A stretch of DNA of 64,000 nucleotides from Prevotella multiformis DSM 16608 (GTDB lineage Bacteria > Bacteroidota > Bacteroidia > Bacteroidales > Bacteroidaceae). The notes beneath the pieces were generated by a model, which was not told where the DNA came from, ran no database searches, and was given only the letters and a program-made list of their open reading frames with translations. The translations under genes and the position numbers were made by a program. Of the stretch, positions 1 to 8,254 are shown in pieces (positions within the stretch are counted from its first letter, which is position 1; every line of letters starts with the position of its first letter). The DNA lies in the NCBI RefSeq assembly GCF_000191065.1, contig NZ_GL872282.1, forward strand, positions 1,078,466 through 1,142,465. The letters run 5' to 3'.

Positions 1-138
1 AGGAGGATGAAAAGAAGCAGACTTGTTTTCTCTTTCATGATTCTGGCGAATGTGATTATGAACTTCGGCCGGTTCTGTCGCCCTCCCTTCGGCTCCTCCT
101 TCCGGATGGTGGGCAACGCTCCCGGATTTGCGGCGGGC

Positions 139-1206
139 TTATCCCTCCCCTGTAAACTGTTTCAGCCGCTGTTCTTCCGAGAGCCGGCAGATGAGCAGCT
201 TGCCGTTCTGTTCGGCGACGATGTAGCCGTCAAGCCCTTGGATGACGACCTTTTTCTCTTCGGTCGTATGTACGATGCAGTTCCTGCTGTCGAAGAGCCG
301 TACGTCTTTGCCTATCACCGTGTTGCCGTAGATGTCGTGCTGTGTCTGTGCAAGCAGCGACCCCCATGTGCCCAGGTCGCTCCAGCCGAAGTCGGCCGGA
401 CAGACGAATATCTCTTCGGCTTTCTCCATGATGGCGTAGTCGACCGATATGTTTTCGCATTCCGGATAGACCTCGTCGATCACCCGCTGCTCGTCGTCCG
501 TGCCCAGGACATCCATGATGCGTTCGAAGATGCGGGCCACGCCGGGCTGGTAGATGCGGAAGGCGTTGATGATGGTCGAGGCACTCCAGATGAAGATGCC
601 CGCATTCCAGAAGAAGTTGTTCTGTCTGATGTAACGCTCGGCCGTCTCCAGATCGGGCTTCTCACGGAACTGGTCGACCCGGAAGATCTCCCTGTTCCTG
701 GCGGAGGCGGCGGTGAGGTCGGCCTGTATGTAGCCGTAGCCTGTTTCCGGACGTGTCGGCTTCATGCCCAGCGTCACGATGGCATCCGTCTCGGCCGTGA
801 ACTTCAGGCAGTTCCCGACGACTCTTCTGAATTCCTTCTCGTCGGTTACGATATGGTCGCTCGGCGACACGACGATGTTCGCCTTCGGGTTCTCTTTCTT
901 GATGCGCCAGCTGACATACGCCACGCAGGGGGCGGTATTGCGGCGGCAGGGTTCGCTCAGAATGTGATTGAAGGGAATGTCCGGCAGCTGTTCATGAACC
1001 AGTCCGACGTATTTCTGATTGGTGACGACCCAGACGTTCTTCGACGGGACAACGTCTGCAAAGCGGTTGTACGTCAGCTGGATGAGTGATCTGCCCACCC
1101 CCAGGACATCGATGAACTGTTTGGGACATTCTGCCGTACTCATCGGCCAGAACCTGCTTCCTACCCCTCCTGCCATGATGACAAGATGATTATCCGTTTG
1201 CGCCAT
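139..1206 (-). CDS. manC: Mannose-1-phosphate guanylyltransferase
   Basis: Makes GDP-mannose from mannose-1-phosphate and GTP in the cytoplasm, the precursor for mannose and fucose in capsule, LPS and O-glycans. The 355-residue protein begins with the nucleotidyltransferase loop AGGVGSRFWP (residues 12-21). It has the FREKP variant of the family's F-V-E-K-P substrate-binding motif in the middle, and ASARNREIF and NAGIFIW blocks typical of sugar-phosphate guanylyltransferases. Length matches single-domain enzymes without the fused C-terminal isomerase. The ATG at 1206 is the only start that keeps the loop near the N-terminus. It stands alone, leftward, with a TATATTTG-type -7 box about 45 bases upstream. 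The family call is firm; the exact glycan served is not visible. Confidence 0.92.
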   Translation of the reverse strand: MAQTDNHLVIMAGGVGSRFWPMSTAECPKQFIDVLGVGRSLIQLTYNRFADVVPSKNVWVVTNQKYVGLVHEQLPDIPFNHILSEPCRRNTAPCVAYVSWRIKKENPKANIVVSPSDHIVTDEKEFRRVVGNCLKFTAETDAIVTLGMKPTRPETGYGYIQADLTAASARNREIFRVDQFREKPDLETAERYIRQNNFFWNAGIFIWSASTIINAFRIYQPGVARIFERIMDVLGTDDEQRVIDEVYPECENISVDYAIMEKAEEIFVCPADFGWSDLGTWGSLLAQTQHDIYGNTVIGKDVRLFDSRNCIVHTTEEKKVVIQGLDGYIVAEQNGKLLICRLSEEQRLKQFTGEG

Positions 1207-1248
1207 AGCTTGTTTTAAAAGTTTATAATCAAAAAATTAATATAATTG

Positions 1249-1256
1249 CAAATATA
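1249..1256 (-). promoter_or_regulatory. Probable -7 box for manC
   Basis: On the minus strand this reads TATATTTG, a perfect TAnnTTTG box. A partial -33 (ATTG instead of TTTG) lies 19 bases further upstream at 1276-1279. The transcript would start about 40 bases before the manC ATG. Confidence 0.45.
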
Positions 1257-1659
1257 CAAATAAAATTGAAAAAAACAATTTTAAAAGCTGTTTTTTCCCG
1301 ATAAGCATATCAGTCGGGGGCTATCAGTCGGGGTGGTCAGGGCGGAGTCCCGCCTCAGCAGGCTGTCTCATCTACGCAGCCTCTGCCGTCATTGACTTTC
1401 CGGAAAAGGGAAGAGCAGACTGTTCTTTGTCCGACGGTTTCCCCTCAGGCAGGAAGACCTGCTTCTATCTGACGGATTCAGATAGATTGTCTGTCCTTCT
1501 TAAACCCATACGGAAAATCGGGCGATCATTTAATCCTCAACGATCAACTCCCGGCAGTTTTCGAGTCTTCTCCGAAGTGCAGAAAATCATGGGGGCAGCA
1601 CCCTGATTCCATCTATCCTTAACCGTCTGAAAACCAGTATGCTATAATCATGCTTCCAG

Positions 1660-1750
1660 AAGGTGCCTGATTGCGCTTCAAGTAACGCCCGATTGAAGCC
1701 CAAGCAGGCCTTGCTTGGATGCCAAGTGAGGCCTGCTTGCCAAGGTGCCT
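1660..1750. repeat. Degenerate intergenic repeat, GCCTGATTG/ACGCCC family (copy A)
   Basis: The stretch holds AGGTGCCTGATTGCGCTTCA, then ACGCCC-GATTGAAG and several A/G-GGCCTGCTTG segments spaced about 21-23 bases apart, ending in AAGGTGCCTG. The blocks resemble the hairpin core of the long repeats at 39.06 and 62.93 kb. It directly abuts the stop codon of the leftward gene ending at 1752, so it may also fold into a terminator. Confidence 0.5.
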
Positions 1751-1751
1751 G

Positions 1752-4745
1752 TCAGATACCGGGCATCAGTACGACTCCTTCCTGTTTCTTGCCGTCCATC
1801 ATGATCTTCAGCGGGCGGGGAAAGCGGACGTGGCGGACGTGGGCTGTCTCGTCTACGGCAGGCAGGGCGTCGAGGGCACTGCGCTGGTAGAAGCCGTCGT
1901 GCTTGTAGGGATTGATGGTGAAGTAGCCCACACCGAAGGAGGTGAGGTTCTGGAAGAAGTGCGTTCCCTGGCTCGGGTCTACACGGTAGTGCTCCAGCCC
2001 TTCTTCGACGATGACTCGCGCCGCGGAGATATGCGGCCACTTCACGGGAATGCCCAGCCAGGAATCGCTCGATCCCCAGCGGCCCGGACCGATGAGTACA
2101 TAGTTGCGGCCGGCATCGAGGAACCTGCGGTTGATCTGTTCGATTTCGTCGGCGATGGCCGGGTTGTCCTTTGCGGTAAAGGAGGTGTCCGTCTTCACGT
2201 AGACGACATCCGTCACATCGTCCGAAATGCCGTGTCCGAGGGAGTTGTGGCTCCTGAGCAGACACCGTTCGTCTGGAATGGAAGCAAGGTCTTCCTCCAG
2301 CATCTGTTTCGTATCGACGATCGGGCGGATCTGGAGAAGGTAGAGCTCCCCCGTCCTGTCGCTGTTCAGATTGACGGCGAACTCGATTTCCACCGGCCGG
2401 CGCATGGCTTCCGCCCCGTATCGCATCGCCATCTGGAGCAGTTCGGGAAGGGGGAAGACCTCCTGTTTCAACACGCCGCAGAAGGAAACAATCTTGCGCC
2501 CTTCTTCGTAGGCTCCGTCGTAGATGGCCTGGTCGTCGGGCGAATAGGTGGAGGCGATGTACTGCAGGCTGCCGTCCGCCTCAGCCTCTTTCACCTGCAA
2601 CTTGAGAATGTTAAAGCCGTCGTCCACCTTGAAGTCTTCGCCTACGTGCTGCATATCGAGAGCATAGAACTGCGTCTGAGTCTCACGCAAGGCCATCTTC
2701 AGCTCGCTCATCTGCAGCACCTGGTGCGGATGGAACGGACAGACGCGCAGGGTCTGGCCGCCGTCGACGATGTATTTTCCCAGGCCGAGCGCCAGGGAGG
2801 CGATGCCCTCCTCGGCCTTCTCTTCCCCGATGGGATAGTAGTTCAGGGAGCGGAGGACACCCGAGATGTTCGGGTAGAAGCGGCCGCCGTAGTCCTTGCC
2901 TGTCACCTGCTGGAGGATGACCGCCATCTTCTCCTGATCGATGACGTTGCTCGTGGCGGCCATGTAGGCCTTGGAGTCGCGGTAGTAGACGGAGGCATAG
3001 ACCGCCTTGACGGCACACGCCAGCATCCGCAGCATCTCGTACTTGTCCTCCAGGCAGGGTATCATATAGGTGGAGTAGATGCCGGCGAACGGCTGGTAGT
3101 GGCTGTCTTCCAGCAGCGAACTCGACCGCACGGCGATCGGCGATCGTGTCGCCTCGAAGAATGCGAAGAAGTCGGGGATGAACGCATCGGGCAGCTGGGC
3201 GTGCAGGAAGGCATGGAGAATCTCGTCGTCGGGGGCATCGCTGAGGGCGATCTGGTAGAGGTTGTTCTGCTCCATGAAGCTGTCGAATACATCCGTACAC
3301 AGGACGACCGTCTTCGGGATCTGCACCGTGGCGTTCGGAAAGCCGTTGAAGTCGGGATGCCGTTTGATGATGTTGTCGAGGAAGGCCAGCCCCCGCCCCT
3401 TGCCGCCCAGCGATCCGTCGCCGATGCGGGCGAAATGGGCATAGCGGTCGAACTTGTGGCGGTCGAACAGGGCGACGACACCCACGTTGCGCATCCGCCG
3501 GTAGGCGACGATGGCATCGAAGATGATCTGCCGGTGCATGTCCACGTCCTGCAGCTTGTGCCAGGTGATGCCCTTCAGGAAAGTCGATACGGGGAAGATG
3601 GCCCGGGCGGTGAGCCAGCGGCTTACGTGGTTGCGTGAGACGTGGTAGAGCATGGAGTCGCGCGGAATCTTGAAGATGTTGTCCTGCAGTTCTTTCAGGC
3701 TGTGGATGCGCATCACCTCCTCGTGTGTCGTCGGGTCGCGGAAGATGAAGTCGCCGAAGCCCATGTGCTCTTCGAGCAGATGGCGGAGGTCCACGCTCAT
3801 CTTCTTCGAGTTCTTGTCTACGAACCGGAAGCCTTCCGCCTCCGCCTTCTCCCGGTTGTCGCTCTCCGAACTTTCGAGGATCAGCGGCAGGTATTCGTCC
3901 TCCTTCCGGATGGCGCGGAGCAGCTTCAGTCCGGCTTCCGGGTCTTTCGCTGAAGTCTTTTCCTTCCGTTCCACATTATTATTAATAGGGAACCTCACGT
4001 CGGAGATGACGCCCAGGCAGTTGTCCTTGTAGCGTTGGTATATCTCCCATGCTTCGTCGTAGGTGCGGGCGAGGACGACCTTCGGACGGCCGCGCTGGCG
4101 CAGCGAGGCATCGTGTCGGGTGAGGGCTTCCGTGGCGAAGTTCCGGCTTTGCGTGAGGATGTAGCCGTACAGGTTCGGCAGGATGGAGGAATAGAAGCGG
4201 ATGGAGTCCTCCACGAGCAGGATCATCTGTACGCCCACCTCGCGGATGTCATGGTCGATGTTCATCTTGTCCTCCATCAGCTTGATGATGGACAGGATAA
4301 GGTTGGTATTGCCAAGCCAGCAGAAAACATAGTCGAAGATGCTCAGGTCTTCGTGCTGGATGCGCTGTGTGATGCCGTGGGAGAAAGGAGTCAGCACCAC
4401 GCAGTGGATGCCGGGGAACTCCGCTTTCACGGCTCTCGCCACGTCGAAGGCGTCATTGTCGGCATTGCCCGGCATGCAGATGACCAGGTCGATGTCTACC
4501 GTGCTGAGTACCCTGGCAGCCTCTTCGGTTGTCGAGACCTGCGTGAAGGTAGGCGGATAGCGCAGCCCCAGCTCCATGTACTCGTTGTAGATCTTCTCTT
4601 CCACACGTCCGTCGTCCTCGAGCATGAAGGCATCGTAGGGGTTGGCAACAATCAGGACGTTGTAGATACGGCGCATCATCAGATTGACGAAACTGACGTC
4701 CTTCAGATAAAAATTGCTCCATTGCGGGGGAATCTGCTCACTCAT
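1752..4745 (-). CDS. Double receiver-like / PPDK N-domain (PEP/pyruvate-binding) fusion protein
   Basis: 997 residues from the preferred ATG at 4745; an ATG at 4793 would add 16 atypical residues. Two response-regulator-like folds come first. The first is degenerate (about 31-154). The second (about 172-320) keeps an acidic pair in ILLVEDS and a possible phospho-acceptor Asp in GVISDVRF (residue 249). A pyruvate-phosphate-dikinase N-terminal ATP-grasp-like domain follows (GDGSLGGKGRGLAFL, SPIAVRSSSLLEDS, ELYLLQIRPI). I find no TGGxxSHA phosphohistidine loop and no PEP-binding TIM barrel, so it should not be called a complete PEP synthase or PPDK. It is cytosolic by appearance, stands alone, and is of a type widespread in Bacteroidota with unknown role. 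The domain family is fairly sure; the activity is not. Confidence 0.8.
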   Translation of the reverse strand: MSEQIPPQWSNFYLKDVSFVNLMMRRIYNVLIVANPYDAFMLEDDGRVEEKIYNEYMELGLRYPPTFTQVSTTEEAARVLSTVDIDLVICMPGNADNDAFDVARAVKAEFPGIHCVVLTPFSHGITQRIQHEDLSIFDYVFCWLGNTNLILSIIKLMEDKMNIDHDIREVGVQMILLVEDSIRFYSSILPNLYGYILTQSRNFATEALTRHDASLRQRGRPKVVLARTYDEAWEIYQRYKDNCLGVISDVRFPINNNVERKEKTSAKDPEAGLKLLRAIRKEDEYLPLILESSESDNREKAEAEGFRFVDKNSKKMSVDLRHLLEEHMGFGDFIFRDPTTHEEVMRIHSLKELQDNIFKIPRDSMLYHVSRNHVSRWLTARAIFPVSTFLKGITWHKLQDVDMHRQIIFDAIVAYRRMRNVGVVALFDRHKFDRYAHFARIGDGSLGGKGRGLAFLDNIIKRHPDFNGFPNATVQIPKTVVLCTDVFDSFMEQNNLYQIALSDAPDDEILHAFLHAQLPDAFIPDFFAFFEATRSPIAVRSSSLLEDSHYQPFAGIYSTYMIPCLEDKYEMLRMLACAVKAVYASVYYRDSKAYMAATSNVIDQEKMAVILQQVTGKDYGGRFYPNISGVLRSLNYYPIGEEKAEEGIASLALGLGKYIVDGGQTLRVCPFHPHQVLQMSELKMALRETQTQFYALDMQHVGEDFKVDDGFNILKLQVKEAEADGSLQYIASTYSPDDQAIYDGAYEEGRKIVSFCGVLKQEVFPLPELLQMAMRYGAEAMRRPVEIEFAVNLNSDRTGELYLLQIRPIVDTKQMLEEDLASIPDERCLLRSHNSLGHGISDDVTDVVYVKTDTSFTAKDNPAIADEIEQINRRFLDAGRNYVLIGPGRWGSSDSWLGIPVKWPHISAARVIVEEGLEHYRVDPSQGTHFFQNLTSFGVGYFTINPYKHDGFYQRSALDALPAVDETAHVRHVRFPRPLKIMMDGKKQEGVVLMPGI

Positions 4746-4911
4746 CTTCAAAAACTTAATTTTCGACAAAAATACGAAATAAATACAAGACATCCTATCT
4801 TTTCGCTACATAAATGATATGTTTTTTATTACTTTGCACGCCAGCATCTTTCCCTGGTAATCATGGCGGCAGCCGAGAAGCCAGTGGAAAATTAAATTTT
4901 TTCGATTTTCA

Positions 4912-4943
4912 TTTGGTGGTTTGACAGAATTTGGATATATTTG
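4912..4943 (+). promoter_or_regulatory. gdhA promoter
   Basis: TTTG at 4912-4915 and TATATTTG at 4936-4943 with a 20-base spacer match the Bacteroidota sigma-ABfr consensus well. Transcription would begin near 4950, leaving a leader of about 54 bases before the gdhA ATG. Confidence 0.75.
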
Positions 4944-5003
4944 CCGTACCATTCTGAACCGGATGAAACTACCTAACATAAACAAATAAAAAGTCAATTT
5001 ACT

Positions 5004-6341
5004 ATGGAAGTCGAAAAAATCATGCAAGCACTGGAGCAGAAGCATCCAGGTGAGTCAGAGTATCTGCAGGCGGTACGCGAAGTGCTCGTTTCTGTAAAGG
5101 ATGTGTACAACCAGCACCCCGAGTTCGAGCGCGCAAGCATCATCGAACGCATCGTGGAGCCGGAGCGCATCATCACTTTCCGTGTGCCATGGGTGGATGA
5201 CCAGGGCAAGGTACAGGTGAACCTCGGTTACCGTGTACAGTTCAACGGCGCCATCGGCCCGTACAAGGGAGGTCTGCGTTTCCACGCATCCGTAAACCTC
5301 AGCATCCTGAAGTTCCTCGGTTTCGAGCAGACTTTCAAGAATGCGCTCACCACACTGCCTATGGGCGGCGGCAAGGGCGGCTCGGACTTCTCACCGCGCG
5401 GCAAGAGCGATGCTGAAGTCATGCGTTTCTGCCAGGCTTTCATGAACGAGCTTTACCGTCACATCGGTCCTGACGAGGATGTGCCAGCAGGCGACATCGG
5501 TGTCGGCGGACGTGAGATCGGGTATCTCTTCGGTCAGTACCGCAAGCTGACGCACCAGTTCCAGGGCATGCTCACAGGCAAGGGAAGAGAGTGGGGCGGC
5601 TCTATCCTCCGTCCGGAGGCAACGGGTTACGGCGCGCTCTACTTCGTTCACCAGATGATGGAGACGCACGGACTCGACATCAAGGGCAAGACTGTGGCTC
5701 TCTCCGGCTTCGGAAACGTAGCATGGGGCGCTGCCAAGAAGGCTACCGAGCTGGGTGCGAAGGTCATCACGCTGAGCGGTCCTGACGGTTACATCTACGA
5801 TCCGGCCGGCATCAGCGGCGAGAAGATCGAGTACATGCTCGAACTCCGCGGCAGCGGCAACGATGTCTGCGAGCCTTATGCAGCGAAGTTCCCGGGTTCA
5901 CAGTTCTTCAAGGGTCGCAAGCCTTGGGAGCAGAAGGCGGACATCTATCTGCCATGTGCGACACAGAACGAACTGAACGGCGAGGATGCCGACAGGATTC
6001 TGGCTTGCAAGCCGCTGTGTGTAGCCGAGGTTTCAAACATGGGCTGTACCGCCGAGGCTGCCGACAAGTTCACCGCTGCCAAGCAGCTCTTCGCTCCCGG
6101 CAAGGCTGTCAATGCAGGTGGCGTGGCAACGTCAGGCCTCGAGATGTCGCAGAACTCGCTCCGCCTCTCATGGAGTCCGGAGGAGGTCGACCAGAAGCTC
6201 CATTACATCATGAGCTCTATCCACGAGCAGTGCGTGAAGTATGGCAAGCAGGCTGACGGTCACATCGACTATATCAAGGGCGCCAACATCGCAGGCTTCA
6301 TGAAGGTGGCGAAGGCCATGCTTGCACAGGGCGTCGTATAA
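5004..6341 (+). CDS. gdhA: Glutamate dehydrogenase (hexameric, NADP-type)
   Basis: Interconverts 2-oxoglutarate plus ammonia with glutamate, the main ammonia-assimilation route in many gut Bacteroidales. The 445 residues fit the small hexameric class. The substrate pocket is visible as YKGGLRFH (about 87-94) and PMGGGKGG with catalytic Lys124; the nucleotide-binding part starts at ALSGFGNVAWGAA. The length and the PAGDIGVGGREIG block point to the class-I enzyme; NADPH preference is inferred from the class and not read from one residue. It is monocistronic with its own consensus promoter. Codon use is strongly biased, as expected for a highly expressed gene. Confidence 0.95.
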   Translation: MEVEKIMQALEQKHPGESEYLQAVREVLVSVKDVYNQHPEFERASIIERIVEPERIITFRVPWVDDQGKVQVNLGYRVQFNGAIGPYKGGLRFHASVNLSILKFLGFEQTFKNALTTLPMGGGKGGSDFSPRGKSDAEVMRFCQAFMNELYRHIGPDEDVPAGDIGVGGREIGYLFGQYRKLTHQFQGMLTGKGREWGGSILRPEATGYGALYFVHQMMETHGLDIKGKTVALSGFGNVAWGAAKKATELGAKVITLSGPDGYIYDPAGISGEKIEYMLELRGSGNDVCEPYAAKFPGSQFFKGRKPWEQKADIYLPCATQNELNGEDADRILACKPLCVAEVSNMGCTAEAADKFTAAKQLFAPGKAVNAGGVATSGLEMSQNSLRLSWSPEEVDQKLHYIMSSIHEQCVKYGKQADGHIDYIKGANIAGFMKVAKAMLAQGVV

Positions 6342-6363
6342 TAGAAACCGGTTTTCCTTCGCA

Positions 6364-6388
6364 CTTCCCTGCCGCCAGGGCGGGGAAG
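6364..6388 (+). terminator. Possible gdhA terminator hairpin
   Basis: CTTCCCTGCC (6364-6373) pairs with GGCGGGGAAG (6379-6388) over a 5-base loop with one G-T wobble, 22 bases after the gdhA stop. No T-run follows, so this is only a terminator-like hairpin. Confidence 0.3.
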
Positions 6389-6429
6389 CGCATGAAACGT
6401 TACAGGAGGAGGCTGGTGATGTAGAATGA

Positions 6430-7233
6430 ATGTTTATGTATAGAACCAGGCTTCTCCTGACAGCGTTTTTCTCGCTGGTCAGCATCTTCACACTGACCGT
6501 CCAGGCACAGTCGGACGGTAAAGCTTCTTATTACGGCAGCGGTCTGCACGGCCGCCGGATGAGCAACGGCGAACGTTACGACCGTAACGGCTTCACTTGT
6601 GCGCATCGCACCCTTCCATTTGGCACGCGTCTTCGGGTGACGAATCCCCGTAACGGCAGGTCGGTCATCGTCCGTGTAACGGACCGTGGCCCTTTTGTGC
6701 GTGGACGTGTCGTCGACCTGTCCTACGCTGCCGCACGTGAATTGGGGACGCTGTCCTGTGGTGTAGCGTACGTGAAAGTGGAGGTCGTGCCGAAGGAAAC
6801 CGAAGTCCCGTTTGTCTCCGAGTCAAAGGGCGGTATCGAAATGCCCGAGGTGGAGTATGGAACGGCAGGTGTATGTTATGAATTTATCCCCGAATGGGAG
6901 AAGCCCGAGGAAGACAGGCCGAAGGAGATTGAACGCAGGGTGAATACCCGTCTGGGTAACAGGAAACCCCTCGCACAGACAAGGACGGAAAGAGACGGAA
7001 AAGACAACAATACGGAAACACGCAATGCCTCTCAGCCGTACAGGGCAAAGTCCCAGCAGGCGGCGCACCCGGCACGCACTGTGGCGAACCGTCAGCAGCC
7101 GCCCTCACAAGGCAGTCAGGGCAGGCAGAATGGACAGAACACGCAGACTGTCAACGAAAAGAAGGGGTCGAGCCGGAGCTGGACAAACTTCTTCAAGCGT
7201 ATCAAAGACGGTGTGGCAGGCCTGTTTGAATAG
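6430..7233 (+). CDS. RlpA-like septal ring lytic transglycosylase / double-psi beta-barrel protein
   Basis: 267 residues with a signal peptide ending near TVQAQS, so it acts in the envelope. A double-psi beta-barrel follows: GKASYYGSGLHGRRMSNGE, FTCAHRTLPFGTRLRV, VTDRGPFVRGRVVDLS and YAAARELG, all standard RlpA blocks. RlpA of Pseudomonas cleaves peptidoglycan strands lacking stem peptides; that activity here is inferred from the family. After about residue 125 the protein turns into a long basic, Gln/Arg/Pro-rich, probably disordered tail. No SPOR domain is seen, unlike E. coli RlpA, so septal targeting is uncertain. A second in-frame ATG two codons later (6436) is equally possible as start. 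Confidence 0.85.
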   Translation: MFMYRTRLLLTAFFSLVSIFTLTVQAQSDGKASYYGSGLHGRRMSNGERYDRNGFTCAHRTLPFGTRLRVTNPRNGRSVIVRVTDRGPFVRGRVVDLSYAAARELGTLSCGVAYVKVEVVPKETEVPFVSESKGGIEMPEVEYGTAGVCYEFIPEWEKPEEDRPKEIERRVNTRLGNRKPLAQTRTERDGKDNNTETRNASQPYRAKSQQAAHPARTVANRQQPPSQGSQGRQNGQNTQTVNEKKGSSRSWTNFFKRIKDGVAGLFE

Positions 7234-7512
7234 CCTGTGAGATCGGTCGTCCGGGTGAGGGAGTATCAGGATAAATCTCTTCTTGCGGGGCTTCCTGTCA
7301 GGAACCATCCGGCCAGAGGGTTTCTGCTTGCGGTCCGTCAGCGCTTTGTATTGCAGGATTTTTCCGTTGAAAGCGTATCCCTTGCATGATAGAGCGTATG
7401 GTGTCAGCGTGAAGACTCCCTTTGTTTCTCAATCCATTCATTACAAAATAAACATTATCCAATGGTTTGGATAGCAACATAGAAAAGTAAAAACAGATCA
7501 AACGGAAAAACA

Positions 7513-7953
7513 ATGAAGAAAACGATTCTATCCTTCCTTGCCGCCGGTCTGCTGACCGCTTCCGGCGTGTCGGCAGGACTGTATCATGTTCCGGCAGGCC
7601 GCCGGGCAGTCTTCCAGCATGACAACAACCCTGCTGCCCTGACTCCGCAGCAGGCGACGGACAATCTCGTGAGGGAACTGGCGCTGAACGAGAAACAGGC
7701 AAAGAAACTTCTGAAACTCAATCAGCAATATGCGGACCTGATTGCCAATCCGCGCTTCAAGGGCAGACCGCAGCCTGTCAAAGAGCGCAAGGAGACCGGT
7801 GTCGACGGTTCCACTGGGGCTACCCAGCATGCGCAGTCAGAGGAAGTTAGGACGCATATCAGGCAGCAGCACGAGCGGCGCAATGCCTATAATGCCGCCC
7901 TGAAGAAGATTCTTACCAAGGAACAGTACGCCAAGTACACGAGCCATAAGTAG
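7513..7953 (+). CDS. DUF4890-like small exported protein
   Basis: 146 residues with a clear signal peptide (MKKTILSFLAAGLLTASGVSA). The mature part is helical and charged: TPQQATDNLVRELALNEKQAKKL fits the Bacteroidota DUF4890 pattern, in which a 'lx.qa..m...l.L...Q..k' helix precedes a Lys-rich C-terminal helix (ILTKEQYAKY). That layout loosely resembles Spy/CpxP periplasmic chaperones, but the function is not established. It is a single gene after RlpA, with a 279-base gap holding no recognisable feature. Assignment to DUF4890 is from memory of the pattern and moderately sure. Confidence 0.7.
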   Translation: MKKTILSFLAAGLLTASGVSAGLYHVPAGRRAVFQHDNNPAALTPQQATDNLVRELALNEKQAKKLLKLNQQYADLIANPRFKGRPQPVKERKETGVDGSTGATQHAQSEEVRTHIRQQHERRNAYNAALKKILTKEQYAKYTSHK

Positions 7954-8254
7954 TTCTTTTCGTTCCGGAAAAGGCCGGATGCTCCCCGCGAGTACGGATT
8001 CTGTTGCCTGCAGGGGTGATTTTGGGGTCGTCAGGAATTCGGAGTGGTGAGATCTGTCTCGTGAGTTGACGACTTTGATGAAATATCACGCAGAGGCTGG
8101 AAGTGGACTTCGGATTCGGTTTTGCAGTTCTGTCGTGTCCGTGTAATTCCGGGACGGGGCAGACAGAAGTAGCTTGTTCCCCGTGTGCCCGGCCGGTGGG
8201 AGAGCAGCCGGTGGCAGCCTGTCCCCCCAGAGGGACGGCCGGTGGGAGAAGCCC
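7954..8254. other. Gene-free stretch between convergent genes
   Basis: About 300 GC-rich bases between the DUF4890 stop and the stop of the leftward helicase. I find no convincing gene, RNA or terminator in it. Confidence 0.5.

Larger units (their letters stand above)
1207..1751. other. Gene-free stretch between manC and the PPDK-N fusion gene
   Basis: About 545 bases with no credible gene. The left end holds the manC promoter. The right end (about 1660-1750) holds degenerate repeats of the GCCTGATTG / ACGCCC type, related to the repeats near 28.5, 39.3 and 63.2 kb. I see nothing else in the middle. Confidence 0.6.

Noticed and set aside
7..1089. Long plus-strand ORF opposite manC
   Set aside because: It has no recognisable motif, and the minus-strand manC frame has all family motifs; the plus frame is open only because of codon bias.
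1719..3638. 639-codon plus-strand ORF
   Set aside because: Entirely antisense to the PPDK-N fusion gene; a GC-skew shadow without conserved domains.
1752..4793. Calling this gene ppsA or ppdK
   Set aside because: The phosphohistidine and PEP-binding domains are missing.
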